DNA from: Parachitinimonas caeni
Lineage (GTDB): Bacteria > Pseudomonadota > Gammaproteobacteria > Burkholderiales > Chitinimonadaceae
DNA: 64,000 nt
Direction of reading: 5' to 3'
Assembly (NCBI RefSeq): GCF_030129945.1
Contig: NZ_JARRAF010000004.1
Span: 207,160-271,159, forward strand
A program made the position numbers and the translations under genes. Position 1 is the first letter of the stretch. The number at the start of each line of letters is the position of its first letter. Positions 1-8,982 of the stretch are shown here, in pieces. Below the pieces are notes generated by a model, which saw only the letters and a list, made by a program, of their open reading frames with translations, was not told the DNA's origin and did no database searches.

Positions 1-504
1 GATTACGAGCTTGTCGGAGCAGGCATCGACCACCTTTCCGAAATTCATGATGCCTTGCTCTATACCCAGCTATTTCGGCAAATGGATACCGTTTCGCTTG
101 AAATACTCGCTGAATATCTGACGGTATATAAAGTAGCGGCTGGCCGCCCGTTGCTGAAAGAAGGGGAAACAAGCGATTTCTCCATTCTGTTGTTGTCAGG
201 CAGTGTTGAAGTTCTGAAAAAGCCACCCCGCCAAAATGCCCCCAGGCTGATTGCCACTGTGACACGCGGTAAATTGATTGGCGAAATGTCGCTGGTCGAT
301 GGCGAGCCACGGTTTGCCAGTTGTATTGCCGGCTCTGAAGCGACGTTTGCCGTGCTGAGTCGGGCTGACATGCTGCGTTTGCTGGATGAGCACCCGAAGC
401 TGGGTTCGCTACTGCTCATGCAGTTGATTTCCCTGCTCAGTCAGCGTTTGCGCCAGACCAGTCGCAAGCTGGTCGGGTTGATGGCCTCGACCGGAAAGGG
501 TTAA
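1..504 (+). CDS. Cyclic nucleotide-binding domain protein (5' partial)
   Basis: The reading frame is open from base 1, so the gene starts upstream of the window; 167 codons are visible. The visible part is one cyclic-nucleotide-binding (Crp/PKA-type beta-roll) domain. It shows the usual L-x-E-G-E-x-S strand-turn near residues 52-58 and a phosphate-binding-cassette-like stretch GEMSLVDGEPR near residue 93, with the arginine that contacts the cyclic phosphate in family members. The C-terminus is a helix with no helix-turn-helix DNA-binding domain, so this is not a classical Crp regulator; it may be the C-terminal sensor of a longer protein. What lies N-terminal cannot be seen. The stop is TAA at 502-504. 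Confidence 0.8.
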   Translation, partial: DYELVGAGIDHLSEIHDALLYTQLFRQMDTVSLEILAEYLTVYKVAAGRPLLKEGETSDFSILLLSGSVEVLKKPPRQNAPRLIATVTRGKLIGEMSLVDGEPRFASCIAGSEATFAVLSRADMLRLLDEHPKLGSLLLMQLISLLSQRLRQTSRKLVGLMASTGKG

Positions 505-690
505 GTTCTGCAGGGTGTTTAAACAGGCATTGGATGGTTAATTGGATTTTTGAAATTTTATTTTCAAGATCTTCCTTGTTAATTGAATACCTGCATGCAG
601 CCTCCAGGCAGAACCCAATCTGCAAATGGCGATGTAACTCGTGTGTTGGACTGACAAAACAATCAATCAGAACGAAAGGTGCGGTGTGTC

Positions 691-1317
691 ATGAAATTAC
701 ATGGTTTTCCCCCTTCTCCCAATAACCGCAAGGTGCTGGCTGTGGCGGCGCAACTCGATCTGCCCTTGGAGGTGGAGTGGGTGAGTCTGGTTAAGGGTGA
801 ACAGCGATCTGCGGCATTCCTTGAGTTGAATCCAAATGGCCGGACACCAGCTTTCACTGATGGCGAAGTCACGCTTTGGGAGTCCAATGCCATCTTGCAT
901 TACTTGGTGACTCGCAAGCCGAATGACTTGTGGCCGGACAATGGCACAGATCAGGCCGATGTGCTGCGCTGGCTGTATTGGGAACAAAGCGAGTGGCGCA
1001 AGGGCTTTGGCGGCTTGTACTGGGAAAACATGCTCAAACGTATTTTTGGATTGGGCGAGCCAGACCCCGCCGCAGTTGATACCGCCACAACAGAGTTTCG
1101 CCGTTGCGCAACGGTGCTGGAAAAGACGCTGTCCAGGCAACCCTGGCTGGCTCACTACGGTTTGAGCTTGGCGGACTTTGCGATTGCCGCCCCGCTGGAC
1201 AATGCCGCCCGGTGCAAGCTACCGCTAGCGGAGTTTCCCCATCTGGCAGACTGGTATCACCGCATTGCTGCCTTGCCGGCATGGCAGAGCTCTTTGCCCG
1301 AACAACCTGCTGCTTGA
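691..1317 (+). CDS. Glutathione S-transferase family protein
   Basis: A 208-residue cytosolic GST. The N-terminal thioredoxin-like domain starts MKLHGFPPSPNNRKV and carries the cis-proline segment NPNGRTPAF and the glutathione-gamma-glutamyl motif W-E-S-N-A-I near residue 66. The helical C-terminal domain has the conserved N-capping region LSLADFAIAAP. The family conjugates or reduces electrophiles with glutathione; the substrate cannot be told. I chose ATG 691 because a GAAAGG ribosome-binding site lies just upstream and the domain starts there; an in-frame GTG at 679 would add four residues. It is a single-gene unit that ends in a shared terminator facing the convergent phnD-like gene. Confidence 0.9.
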   Translation: MKLHGFPPSPNNRKVLAVAAQLDLPLEVEWVSLVKGEQRSAAFLELNPNGRTPAFTDGEVTLWESNAILHYLVTRKPNDLWPDNGTDQADVLRWLYWEQSEWRKGFGGLYWENMLKRIFGLGEPDPAAVDTATTEFRRCATVLEKTLSRQPWLAHYGLSLADFAIAAPLDNAARCKLPLAEFPHLADWYHRIAALPAWQSSLPEQPAA

Positions 1318-1387
1318 GCGAGGCGAGTGTTTGACGACAGCACGAACAAGCCCATTAGTGTTGGGTGGATTGCTAGGGAGACAAAAC

Positions 1388-1412
1388 AAAAGCGGCCATG
1401 ATGGCCGCTTTT
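1388..1412. terminator. Bidirectional rho-independent terminator
   Basis: A perfect 11-bp stem AAAAGCGGCCA / TGGCCGCTTTT with a 3-base loop lies between the convergent GST and phnD-like genes. A-tracts and T-tracts on both sides let it serve both strands. Confidence 0.9.
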
Positions 1413-1437
1413 GTTATTGCCTGTTCCAGTTTCAGGA

Positions 1438-2403
1438 TCAGCCCTTACCCAGTAAACGCTGGATTTCGATATATTTCTTGTTGATGTCCTGATACTTCTT
1501 GTCTTTCTGATCAAGCGGCACCGCATCATCATTCATCAAGGTGTATTGCTCGTTGAACATTTCCAGATCGGCAATCCGCTTCAATTGCAGGTTGGTGGAA
1601 CGCTCGAAACCTTTGAGTTCATGCGCCTGCATCAGGTTTTTACGTTCGTCGGCATTGCGGCCGTAATCCAGAAAGAACTTCTGCACTTTCTGCTTGATGT
1701 CGCTTGGCAGACGTTTGTCGTACACCATCGGGTCCAGACCGATTGGCTCTGACTTCCAGATCACCTTTACCTTGGCGTACTCGGCAGGGTATTTGGTTTT
1801 GAAATCGTCGTAATCGTTGGTGTTGTTGGTAGCGGCATCGACCTTGCCACTGGCAACGGCCAGGAAGTTATCCTGATGGCTGCCTGTCATAATGGCCTTG
1901 AAATGCTTCTTCGGCTCAATGCTGTTTTTGGTGAAGACGTAGTAGGTAGGGATCAGGAACCCAGAAGTCGATGTCGATTTGCCCATGGCGTAGGCGTACT
2001 TGCCGGGGGCGCTGAGCAGTTGCTCAACTGATTGGATACCACTGGCATTGCTGGCAAGAATCAGGGACTGGTAGCCCTTGCTGCCATCTGCTTTGACGTG
2101 GCGAGCAAAGACTTCACCGTTGGCGTCGGTTACGGCCTCAAGAGCAGGTTTGGCGCTGAGCCAAGCCACCTGTACTTTGCCGGTCTTCATGCCTTCGACG
2201 ATATTGGCGTAGTTTTTGGCGGCATAGCCAGTCACCTTCATGCCGGTAATCTTGCTCATGTCGTCGAGCAGGGGCTGCCAGTTTTTCAGGGTTTCGGCTT
2301 CGTTGGTACCCGCCATCAAACCCACTGTGAGCTCGCGTTGCTCGGCCATGGCAAAGGGTGCTGCCGCAATCAGTGCTGCTGTAAGCATGCCACGTAACAT
2401 CAT
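1438..2403 (-). CDS. PhnD-type periplasmic substrate-binding protein (copy 1)
   Basis: A 321-residue periplasmic binding protein of the phosphate/phosphite/phosphonate (PhnD-like) family. Residues 1-21 are a Sec signal peptide ending AMA. The mature protein starts ELTVGLMAGTNEAETLKNW and keeps the typical family segments, including TSTSGFLIPTYY and TGSHQDNFLAVASGKVDAAT in the hinge/ligand region. I chose the start at 2403 because AGGAAG precedes the double ATG by 8 bases; an upstream TTG is less likely. No ATP-binding or permease gene is next to it. It is a tandem paralog of the next gene and about two thirds identical over its length by eye, so a duplication is likely. The ligand (phosphonate, phosphite, phosphate or other) is unknown. 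Confidence 0.85.
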   Translation of the reverse strand: MMLRGMLTAALIAAAPFAMAEQRELTVGLMAGTNEAETLKNWQPLLDDMSKITGMKVTGYAAKNYANIVEGMKTGKVQVAWLSAKPALEAVTDANGEVFARHVKADGSKGYQSLILASNASGIQSVEQLLSAPGKYAYAMGKSTSTSGFLIPTYYVFTKNSIEPKKHFKAIMTGSHQDNFLAVASGKVDAATNNTNDYDDFKTKYPAEYAKVKVIWKSEPIGLDPMVYDKRLPSDIKQKVQKFFLDYGRNADERKNLMQAHELKGFERSTNLQLKRIADLEMFNEQYTLMNDDAVPLDQKDKKYQDINKKYIEIQRLLGKG

Positions 2404-2437
2404 GTCCAATTCTTCCTATCTGAGTCTGGATGTAAGG

Positions 2438-2489
2438 TCAGGTGGCAATTGTCACCTGAGTTTCAACTTGACGCCAGCATCTTGGCGTC
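2438..2489. promoter_or_regulatory. Two inverted repeats upstream of phnD-like copy 1
   Basis: Two inverted repeats precede the minus-strand gene that starts at 2403. A near-perfect 22-base palindrome with arms TCAGGTG / CACCTGA spans 2438-2459. A hairpin GACGCCA / TGGCGTC spans 2470-2489. They lie 35-86 bases upstream of the start codon, where operators or leader structures would be. No regulator can be assigned. The rest of the gap 2490-2873 (about 380 bases) shows no credible gene. Confidence 0.4.
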
Positions 2490-2873
2490 CAGGCCCTAAC
2501 AATTTACCGCATGTTTGTATATAGGTGAATTCCGACGTCATAAATCAACTCGTGAAGAGATGCATTCCGCTTAGTTACAATAAGACTTTGCTTATGTAGA
2601 TGGCTCGTTAAAGCAGGGTGGGATAATACTGTGGCGAGCGTGCAACGGTAGGCAAGATTCGCCGGAAACGCATCGTGTTGTTTAAGTCGTGGCGATGCGG
2701 TTTGTTGAGCTGGGCGGAGCGGTTTAAACCTAGGTCGGCGGGGGAGGTTTTTGCTGCTTGCTGGAGATGCAAGTCGGCGACGCGGGCTGGGACACTGAAA
2801 ATACCGCAGACCCTGCTGGTCGAGGTTGAGGCAACAGGATCTGCGCGATGTATTAGGTAACGGAGTGGTCTGC

Positions 2874-3851
2874 TTAGCCTGAGCCCAACAGGCGTTGAAT
2901 TTCGCGATACTTCTGATTGATCTCGCGGAAGCGCTTGTCTTTTTGCTCGGCTGTTACCGAATCATCCACCATCAGAGAATATTGCTCGTTGAACATTTCC
3001 AGATCGGCAATGCGCTTGAGCTGCATATTGGTTGAGCGCTCGAAACCTTTCAGATCGTACGCCTGCAGCAGGTTCTTGCGTTCCTCGACGCCTCCCTTGC
3101 CATAGTCGATGAAGAAGCGTGCGAGCTTTTGCTTGGTATCGGCAGGCAAGCGCTTGTCGTACAGCATTGGGTCAAGCCCGACAGGCTCGGACTTCCATAA
3201 AACTTTTACCTTGGCATATTCACTGGGGTATTTGTTCTTGAAGTCGTCAAAGTCGTCAGTGTTATTGGTGGCAATATCGACCTTGCCCGCAGCAACAGCC
3301 AGAAAATTGTCTTGGTGGCTACCCGTCACAATGCTTTTGAAATGCTTCTTCGGATCGATTTCGTTCTTGGTAAAGACGTAGTAATTCGGTAGCAGGAAGC
3401 CCGAGGTCGAGGTGGGTTTTCCGTTGGCATAGCTGTACTTGCCAGGGCTGCTGATGACTTGATCAAGTGAGGCAATGCCACTGCCGTTGTGGGTCAGCAG
3501 CAATGCGGAATAGCCTTTGCTACCGTCTGCCTTGATGTGGCGGACGAATACCTCCCCGTTTGCCTCGACCACCGCTTGCAACGCCGATTTTGCGCCGAGC
3601 CAGGCAACCTGCACTTTGCCCTGCTTCATGCCATCAATGATGTCGCTGTAGTTCTTCGAGGCATAGCCGGTCACTTTCATACCCAGCTTCTTGCTCATGT
3701 CATCCAGAAAAGGCTGCCAGTTTTTCAGGGTCTCAGCTTCGCTGGTGGTCACGATCAAACCAACGGAAATTTCCTTTGTTTCGCTAGCCAGTGCGGTGCC
3801 TGCTGTCGCGAAGAGTGCGGTGGCGACCAGAAGTCCTGTCGTCAATTTCAT
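2874..3851 (-). CDS. PhnD-type periplasmic substrate-binding protein (copy 2)
   Basis: A 325-residue PhnD-family periplasmic binding protein with a clear signal peptide (MKLTTGLLVATALFATAGTALA). The start ATG at 3851 is preceded by AAGGAAG. It shares long blocks with copy 1, for example SEAETLKNW, GMKVTGYA, GKVQVAWL and KRIADLEMFNEQY. Position-by-position substitutions are spread evenly, which suggests an old duplication and not a recent one. No permease or ATPase gene is adjacent, so it either serves a transporter encoded elsewhere or acts as a sensor-type binding protein. The two copies are separated by 470 bases and each has its own palindromic upstream region, so they are probably transcribed separately. 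Confidence 0.85.
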   Translation of the reverse strand: MKLTTGLLVATALFATAGTALASETKEISVGLIVTTSEAETLKNWQPFLDDMSKKLGMKVTGYASKNYSDIIDGMKQGKVQVAWLGAKSALQAVVEANGEVFVRHIKADGSKGYSALLLTHNGSGIASLDQVISSPGKYSYANGKPTSTSGFLLPNYYVFTKNEIDPKKHFKSIVTGSHQDNFLAVAAGKVDIATNNTDDFDDFKNKYPSEYAKVKVLWKSEPVGLDPMLYDKRLPADTKQKLARFFIDYGKGGVEERKNLLQAYDLKGFERSTNMQLKRIADLEMFNEQYSLMVDDSVTAEQKDKRFREINQKYREIQRLLGSG

Positions 3852-3999
3852 GGTGCGGCTTCCTTGTAGTGGAGAGTGTGCATGGGTGGATCACCGGTAG
3901 GTTCCCCGTCTGTTCTTGTTATGGACGTTGTAATGTACGTCAGCACCAATTGGCACAAGCCGATCAGGCTTTGAGCTGGTGTCTTCATGCATCCGGTAT

Positions 4000-4034
4000 T
4001 AGGGATTATCCCTATCTATAGCCAGATCGGCTAT
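4000..4034. promoter_or_regulatory. Palindromes upstream of phnD-like copy 2
   Basis: A perfect palindrome with arms TAGGGAT / ATCCCTA spans 4000-4014, and a stem ATAGCC / GGCTAT spans 4018-4034. They lie about 150-180 bases upstream of the minus-strand start at 3851. They could be operator sites for that gene. The remaining gap 4035-4575 (about 540 bases) between the divergent genes shows no convincing coding sequence; it presumably holds the promoters of both. Confidence 0.35.
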
Positions 4035-4575
4035 ACGCCTTATTTGAATGCTCTTCATTTGTCTGGCAATTCAACAGGCTAAATGTTGCGATTCATCTAT
4101 TACCGTTCATCGAATATTTCTGCATCCACTAAATTAGCATTGCCTGATACTGGCAAAGTTGTGGCGACGTGCTACACCAATAAATGATGCCCGCGAGCCC
4201 GGTCTGCAGAGAGCTTTGTTCAGTTTAAATTATTTGCAATATCAGTTTTTGTGAGCTTTCTTTATGGGTATAGGTGACTTTTGTGGCGAGTGCGCAGGCT
4301 TGGTGGCGTTAGTCTTTGCTGCTTGCCGATTGCGGCTGGAATGGGGTGGTTGCGTCGCTGTGCCGATTCGGGTTCCTGAGGAAACAATAATTTAGATGAG
4401 CTTGGCTTATGGCAGCCAGGGCGGATGAAATCGGCAGCAACAGGGTTGTGATGTGTGGTGGGAGGTTGCGCAACCTTGAAATGTCGGTCCAGATTTCATT
4501 GATGACGGGAGTGACCCGGAAAGTCGGTGCATTCCTGTTCTGTGTGTGCTTGCGATAATGAGGGGGTGTTTGCTT

Positions 4576-7500
4576 ATGTTTTCGCAGATCAAATCGGCAC
4601 TCGTGACGGTGCAGAATAGTTTTTCGGAGCGAATTGAAAAATCTCCGGATAAATCGGAAAAAATATTGCTGATAAAGCCTTCGCTGTATAGCCCTCCACC
4701 AGGGTCGCTATTTCGAATACCGAAAGTCTCTGTACTCGGTATTTCGTGCGTGGCGTTTCTGCACGCAACGTCTGCTTGGGCGATCAGCAACAATAATTCA
4801 CTTGTCACAAACTCCACCACCGCTTTATCAGCAGCTGTCTGTACGGGGCAGACCAAGATTTCCACCTGTGGCAAGTTGCGTGGTTCTGTTGATGTGGTGG
4901 CTGGGGCGGGTACACCAAGCCTTTACTCGATTGATGAGTTGGCATTTGTGCGGGATAGCGGCTCGGTCAGCGGCATTACCCCATCGTTTTTTACTAGTAA
5001 TGGCGTTCCAAGTCTGGGGTCTGGCGCCGTCAACAGCACATCGCTGGCTTGTTATGTCCTGGATGCCAACCCGGGGGCGGCAGGCGTACTCAACTACACA
5101 TGCGAGATGAGCTCTCTGGCCTGTAACGCACTGTATCGTTACCACTTCGCGGGTTCGCATACCACAGCGGGTGCGGTGGAGCACTCGAATACCAACACCA
5201 CCGCAACGTCCATGCACTTCTATACAACGGCCTGTACGCCCTCGGCCGGGACGCTTGCAACTTCCACTCAAACTACCGCGTCGGTAACCGTGTCGATGCC
5301 AAAAGGCGCTTTGGCGCAAACGGTGACAGCCGAGTATGGTACGACGACCGCTTATGGCAGCTCTGCGACGATGACCGGGGGTTCAGTGACAGCGGGTTCG
5401 GGTAGTTCAACCGTAACCGCCAACGTTACCGGTCTGACCTGTGGTACCACCTATCACATCCGGTTCAATTCCACGACCGATGACAGCGCAGTCAATGGCT
5501 CGACTACCATCAATGGTACGGATGCCACCTTCTCGTCCTCGCCTTGCGGCCCGATTGTTACAACGGGTGCTTCTTCGGCCATCGGCATGACCACGGCGAC
5601 GATTGGCGGGACGGTGGATGACAACACCTACAACACCACAGCGATCATCGTCGAGTATGGCCCGACAACCGCTTATGGTTCGCAGGTCAATATGACCCCG
5701 AACACCCTGGCTGGTGGGACAGGGGCCACTGCCGTGTCCGCCAACCTGACCGGGTTGACTTGTAACGCGACATATCACTACCGGGTCTCTGCAACTGGCA
5801 ACTCGGTTACGGTGACCGGCAATGATGCGACCTTCAACACGGCAGCGGTCTGCACGACGGTTCCGGTCGCTACAACGGGCAGTGCTTCCAATATCAAGAC
5901 CGACTCTGCGACCTTGTCCGGCACGGTCAATGATGGCAATGGTAATACCACGGTCACCTTTGATTATGGAACTTCGACGTCTTATGGCACCAATGTGGCG
6001 GCGACCACTGGCGGTTCGATCAACGCTGGGGCTGGCACGACTGCGGCCTCGGTGGTGCTGAGCAACCTGCAGTGCGGTACGACCTACAACTTCCGCATCA
6101 AGGGGGTGAACAGCGCCGGAACAGGTAACGGCAGTAACGCTACCTTTGCGACGGGTGCCTGTGCCAATCCGTTCAACCCGGGCGGCACTGAAACGGTCAA
6201 TAACATTGTAGGCAGCAGCGGTGTAAACGCCGTCAGCGGTTCTGGCATCGTCACCAATATTCCTAATCTCGATAACCGGGTTGGTGTCGCAGATAACGGT
6301 GTGGTGGTGGTCCTGAACAATGACGTGAAGGAACCCATCAAGATCAAGGACAATCCGCCTTCCAACGTGCTGTTCTCCTTCCCCGAGGATAAGCCGGTAG
6401 ATGTACAGGTTGGTGGCCAGACCTTCACGATCAAGGTGGATGGTGAGAACCAGAACAATGCGCGTGACTCGATCCTGGCAACCAACACCTTCACGACCAG
6501 TGACGGTGCCAAGAACCCAGGCTTCAACGTACTGCAGGGTCAGGCATTTGTTGGCAACTCGCAGCCTTCCAGCCTCTTGGGCGGCCTCACCTTGTCGAAA
6601 GACAATACCCTGCAGAACGTGGTGGTTGAGACCGGCACAGCGGGTAGTACCGCAGGCTTCCTCAAGAACAACTCTGATAAGTCCGGGTCAGTATCGGCCG
6701 AGTCGGGGGATGTGAAAGTGTTTGTGACGCCCGCAGCTGGTGCCAACCGGTTCGAGGCAACCCAGACCATCACATTGAAAGCCGGTGAAGTGGCTCGCTT
6801 CAATAGTCAGGGTCAGCTGGTTGGTGTGTATCTTGGCTCGCTTTCAGGGTCGGGGGGCAAATCAGGTGATCTGGTGTCGATGAGCGTCAACGGCGTAATG
6901 GGCTATCCGAAGGTGGTGCGGTTTGATGCCAGCAATGTCATCGGCCGGTTCGGAGCGACCAACGTCGCGGCCTTCCAGTCGGTTGCCCTCGGTGGTAATG
7001 GCACGGTCAAGGTCAGGGCTGATGGCTCGGTTACCCTTGAAATTGGTGGGCGGCGTTATGCCGGTCTGCCCATCGGCTCGATTGAGGTTCTGGGTAGCAG
7101 CAGCACCGAGCAGTCCAAGCTGAATGCTGACGGTACCTACAATCTGGTGGCAGGCGGGGTGCGCTACACCTTTGCGCCGGCAATGGAAGACGTCAGCGAG
7201 TTCGCCACTTACCTTGCCGACACCTACGGCTTTACCACCTCGGTCGATACCGATGGCAAGCTGCTGGTCTGGGCGTCTGATGGCGTGCGCTTCTACGCCG
7301 GCCGCCCACGGTTTGCCATGGAGCGTGAAGTGTCTGATGCGCCTGGCCTGCACGAGCATGGCGACCAGATCTCGGTGACCTTCGTTGGCAAGAATGGTGT
7401 GGTGCAGACCATCGACCCATCGTTCTACTCGTTCAGCCAGCTGAGCAATGCAGCCAGCAAGGCCGGCTGGACGGTCAACCGGGCAGATGAGATCCATATG

Positions 7501-7686
7501 ACCGCCACATCGCCATCCGGTCAGGTTTACGACCTGCTACCGGTCTACCGGATGAATGTCCTGCAAAGCCCGTTTGTTGGTCAGGATCTGGGCAATAGCT
7601 TCTTCAGCGATGCCAATGGTCAGCTCTACTTCAAGACCTTGGTGGGATTCGGCATCCCGGCCTACCAGCCATTTGTTGTGCGATAA
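4576..7686 (+). CDS. Large secreted protein with fibronectin-III-like repeats
   Basis: A 1036-residue predicted extracellular protein. A hydrophobic segment at about residues 51-69, ending SAWA, follows a long charged N-terminal stretch, as in extended signal sequences. From about residue 215 to 540 there are three tandem repeats of about 100 residues of fibronectin-III-like fold. Each has a Y-G-T/P-T-x-Y-G strand and a cysteine in L-x-C-x-x-T-Y that could pair with a cysteine at the repeat end. The C-terminal half is unlike the repeats, rich in Gly, Asn, Val and beta-prone, and matches no family I recognise. I chose ATG 4576 because AGGGGG lies 9 bases upstream; GTG 4546 would add ten residues. 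There is no LPxTG, PEP-CTERM or autotransporter end. It is a single transcription unit with a terminator right behind it. Confidence 0.7.
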   Translation: MFSQIKSALVTVQNSFSERIEKSPDKSEKILLIKPSLYSPPPGSLFRIPKVSVLGISCVAFLHATSAWAISNNNSLVTNSTTALSAAVCTGQTKISTCGKLRGSVDVVAGAGTPSLYSIDELAFVRDSGSVSGITPSFFTSNGVPSLGSGAVNSTSLACYVLDANPGAAGVLNYTCEMSSLACNALYRYHFAGSHTTAGAVEHSNTNTTATSMHFYTTACTPSAGTLATSTQTTASVTVSMPKGALAQTVTAEYGTTTAYGSSATMTGGSVTAGSGSSTVTANVTGLTCGTTYHIRFNSTTDDSAVNGSTTINGTDATFSSSPCGPIVTTGASSAIGMTTATIGGTVDDNTYNTTAIIVEYGPTTAYGSQVNMTPNTLAGGTGATAVSANLTGLTCNATYHYRVSATGNSVTVTGNDATFNTAAVCTTVPVATTGSASNIKTDSATLSGTVNDGNGNTTVTFDYGTSTSYGTNVAATTGGSINAGAGTTAASVVLSNLQCGTTYNFRIKGVNSAGTGNGSNATFATGACANPFNPGGTETVNNIVGSSGVNAVSGSGIVTNIPNLDNRVGVADNGVVVVLNNDVKEPIKIKDNPPSNVLFSFPEDKPVDVQVGGQTFTIKVDGENQNNARDSILATNTFTTSDGAKNPGFNVLQGQAFVGNSQPSSLLGGLTLSKDNTLQNVVVETGTAGSTAGFLKNNSDKSGSVSAESGDVKVFVTPAAGANRFEATQTITLKAGEVARFNSQGQLVGVYLGSLSGSGGKSGDLVSMSVNGVMGYPKVVRFDASNVIGRFGATNVAAFQSVALGGNGTVKVRADGSVTLEIGGRRYAGLPIGSIEVLGSSSTEQSKLNADGTYNLVAGGVRYTFAPAMEDVSEFATYLADTYGFTTSVDTDGKLLVWASDGVRFYAGRPRFAMEREVSDAPGLHEHGDQISVTFVGKNGVVQTIDPSFYSFSQLSNAASKAGWTVNRADEIHMTATSPSGQVYDLLPVYRMNVLQSPFVGQDLGNSFFSDANGQLYFKTLVGFGIPAYQPFVVR

Positions 7687-7703
7687 GGCAGCACTGTTGC
7701 AAC

Positions 7704-7736
7704 AACGCCACGGCCCCTGCCGTGGCGTTTTTCTTT
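7704..7736 (+). terminator. Rho-independent terminator
   Basis: A 10-bp stem AACGCCACGG / CCGTGGCGTT with a 6-base loop followed by a T-rich run, 18 bases after the stop of the large secreted protein. Confidence 0.9.
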
Positions 7737-7808
7737 GTACGCAGCGGAATCTGTCGACAAAAAGGGTGGTAGGGCGAAAGCAGGACAGAATGGGATTGAC
7801 GTTGCTGG

Positions 7809-7848
7809 GATATTTATCAGGCAAAATAAGTATTTGCTGATAAATATC
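7809..7848. promoter_or_regulatory. Long AT-rich inverted repeat before the moxR operon
   Basis: Arms GATATTTATCAGGCAAA (7809-7825) and TTTGCTGATAAATATC (7833-7848) match over 16 positions with one bulged base. The repeat ends 12 bases before the moxR ATG. It could be an operator or an mRNA stem that covers the ribosome-binding region; no good Shine-Dalgarno sequence is visible before the ATG. It is the only obvious control signal for the four-gene operon. Confidence 0.5.
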
Positions 7849-7860
7849 GTTGTAATCAAC

Positions 7861-8982
7861 ATGCAAACTTCTTTACAGAATTCGGCCCGTCAGGTGCGTG
7901 CAGGCATTCAGGCTGCGACCCAAGGGCTGGTTGGTCGTGAGCAACTGGCTGAACTCATGGTGCTGGCGGCCATTGCTCAGGAACATCTATTGGTTGTCGG
8001 CCCTCCCGGCACCGCCAAGAGTGCGGTCGTGCGACGCGTGGCACAGGCGATGGGGGGGCGCTACTTTGAATACCTGCTCGGGCGGTTTACCGAACCATCC
8101 GAGCTGTTCGGGCCGGTTGATCTGAAAAAGCTCCGCGAAGGCACCGTCGAAACCGACGTTACCGGCATGCTGCCGGAAGCGGATATCGCCTTTCTGGATG
8201 AAGTATTTCTAGGCTCTACCGCTATCCTCAATACTCTGCTGGGCGTGTTGAATGAGCGGCGCTTCCGACGTGGGCACACGCAGCTCCAATGTCCATTAAG
8301 GGTTTGCGTTGGCGCAGCCAATGGTCTGCCGGAAGACGAAGCGCTGGCCGCTTTCGCCGATCGTTTTCTGATTCATCTATTTGTCGAGCCTGTGCCCGAT
8401 CATCAGCTGGAAGCCTTGCTGCAAGGAGGCTGGCAGTCTGAGCAGAAGGTTGTGGCTTCAACGGGGGGGATGCCGCATCTGGATGCGCTGTGCCATGCGC
8501 TAAGGCTGGTACGGCTCGACGGCGCTCGGCCGGGCCTCATCAATGCCATCCGCAGCTTGAGGCAGTCTGGCGTGTTCTTGTCCGATCGCCGTATCGTCAA
8601 GGCGCAACGATTGATTGCCGCCGCCGCCATTATGGCTGGCCGGCTGGAAGCCAGCCAGGCCGACCTTTGGCCCTTGCTTTATGTACTGCCGACCAAAGAG
8701 GCTCAGGCGAGTGCTCGCGAGATTCTTCGCGAGACCTTGGCGCATTCCGTCAACCCCAATTTGCTGAGTGCGGTGGAAGAGGCAACGCTGCAGCCCCTTT
8801 CCAGAGTGACCCGTCTGGTTGAGCTGGCAACTGCCTGCCTGGCCGATGCTGGCGACCAGCAACGACAGGGCGCTGAATCGTTATTGCGCGAAATCGATGC
8901 CAACTTTGATGCGGCGAGTCTGCCGGAGCCACTGTCCGGGCTACGCCAGCAGCTGGCGGAATTGTTGGTGGTAACAGCCTGA
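7861..8982 (+). CDS. MoxR-family AAA+ ATPase
   Basis: A 373-residue MoxR/RavA-type AAA+ ATPase. Walker A is GPPGTAKS near residue 47, Walker B IAFLDEVF near residue 110, followed by sensor-1-like VGAANGLPEDE and the arginine-bearing FADRFLIHL. The segment RFTEPSELFGPVDLKKLREG is typical of the MoxR family. Family members act as chaperones that remodel partner proteins, usually together with a vWA-domain protein. I start it at ATG 7861; codons upstream of this are open but have no family similarity. Its stop overlaps the next start by one base, and three more genes follow in the same direction. This matches the layout of the MoxR-vWA-beta-propeller ternary systems, so it is probably the motor of that complex. 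Confidence 0.9.
   Translation: MQTSLQNSARQVRAGIQAATQGLVGREQLAELMVLAAIAQEHLLVVGPPGTAKSAVVRRVAQAMGGRYFEYLLGRFTEPSELFGPVDLKKLREGTVETDVTGMLPEADIAFLDEVFLGSTAILNTLLGVLNERRFRRGHTQLQCPLRVCVGAANGLPEDEALAAFADRFLIHLFVEPVPDHQLEALLQGGWQSEQKVVASTGGMPHLDALCHALRLVRLDGARPGLINAIRSLRQSGVFLSDRRIVKAQRLIAAAAIMAGRLEASQADLWPLLYVLPTKEAQASAREILRETLAHSVNPNLLSAVEEATLQPLSRVTRLVELATACLADAGDQQRQGAESLLREIDANFDAASLPEPLSGLRQQLAELLVVTA

Noticed and set aside
4546..4575. GTG start ten codons before ATG 4576 of the large secreted protein
   Set aside because: The AGGGGG ribosome site is placed for ATG 4576.
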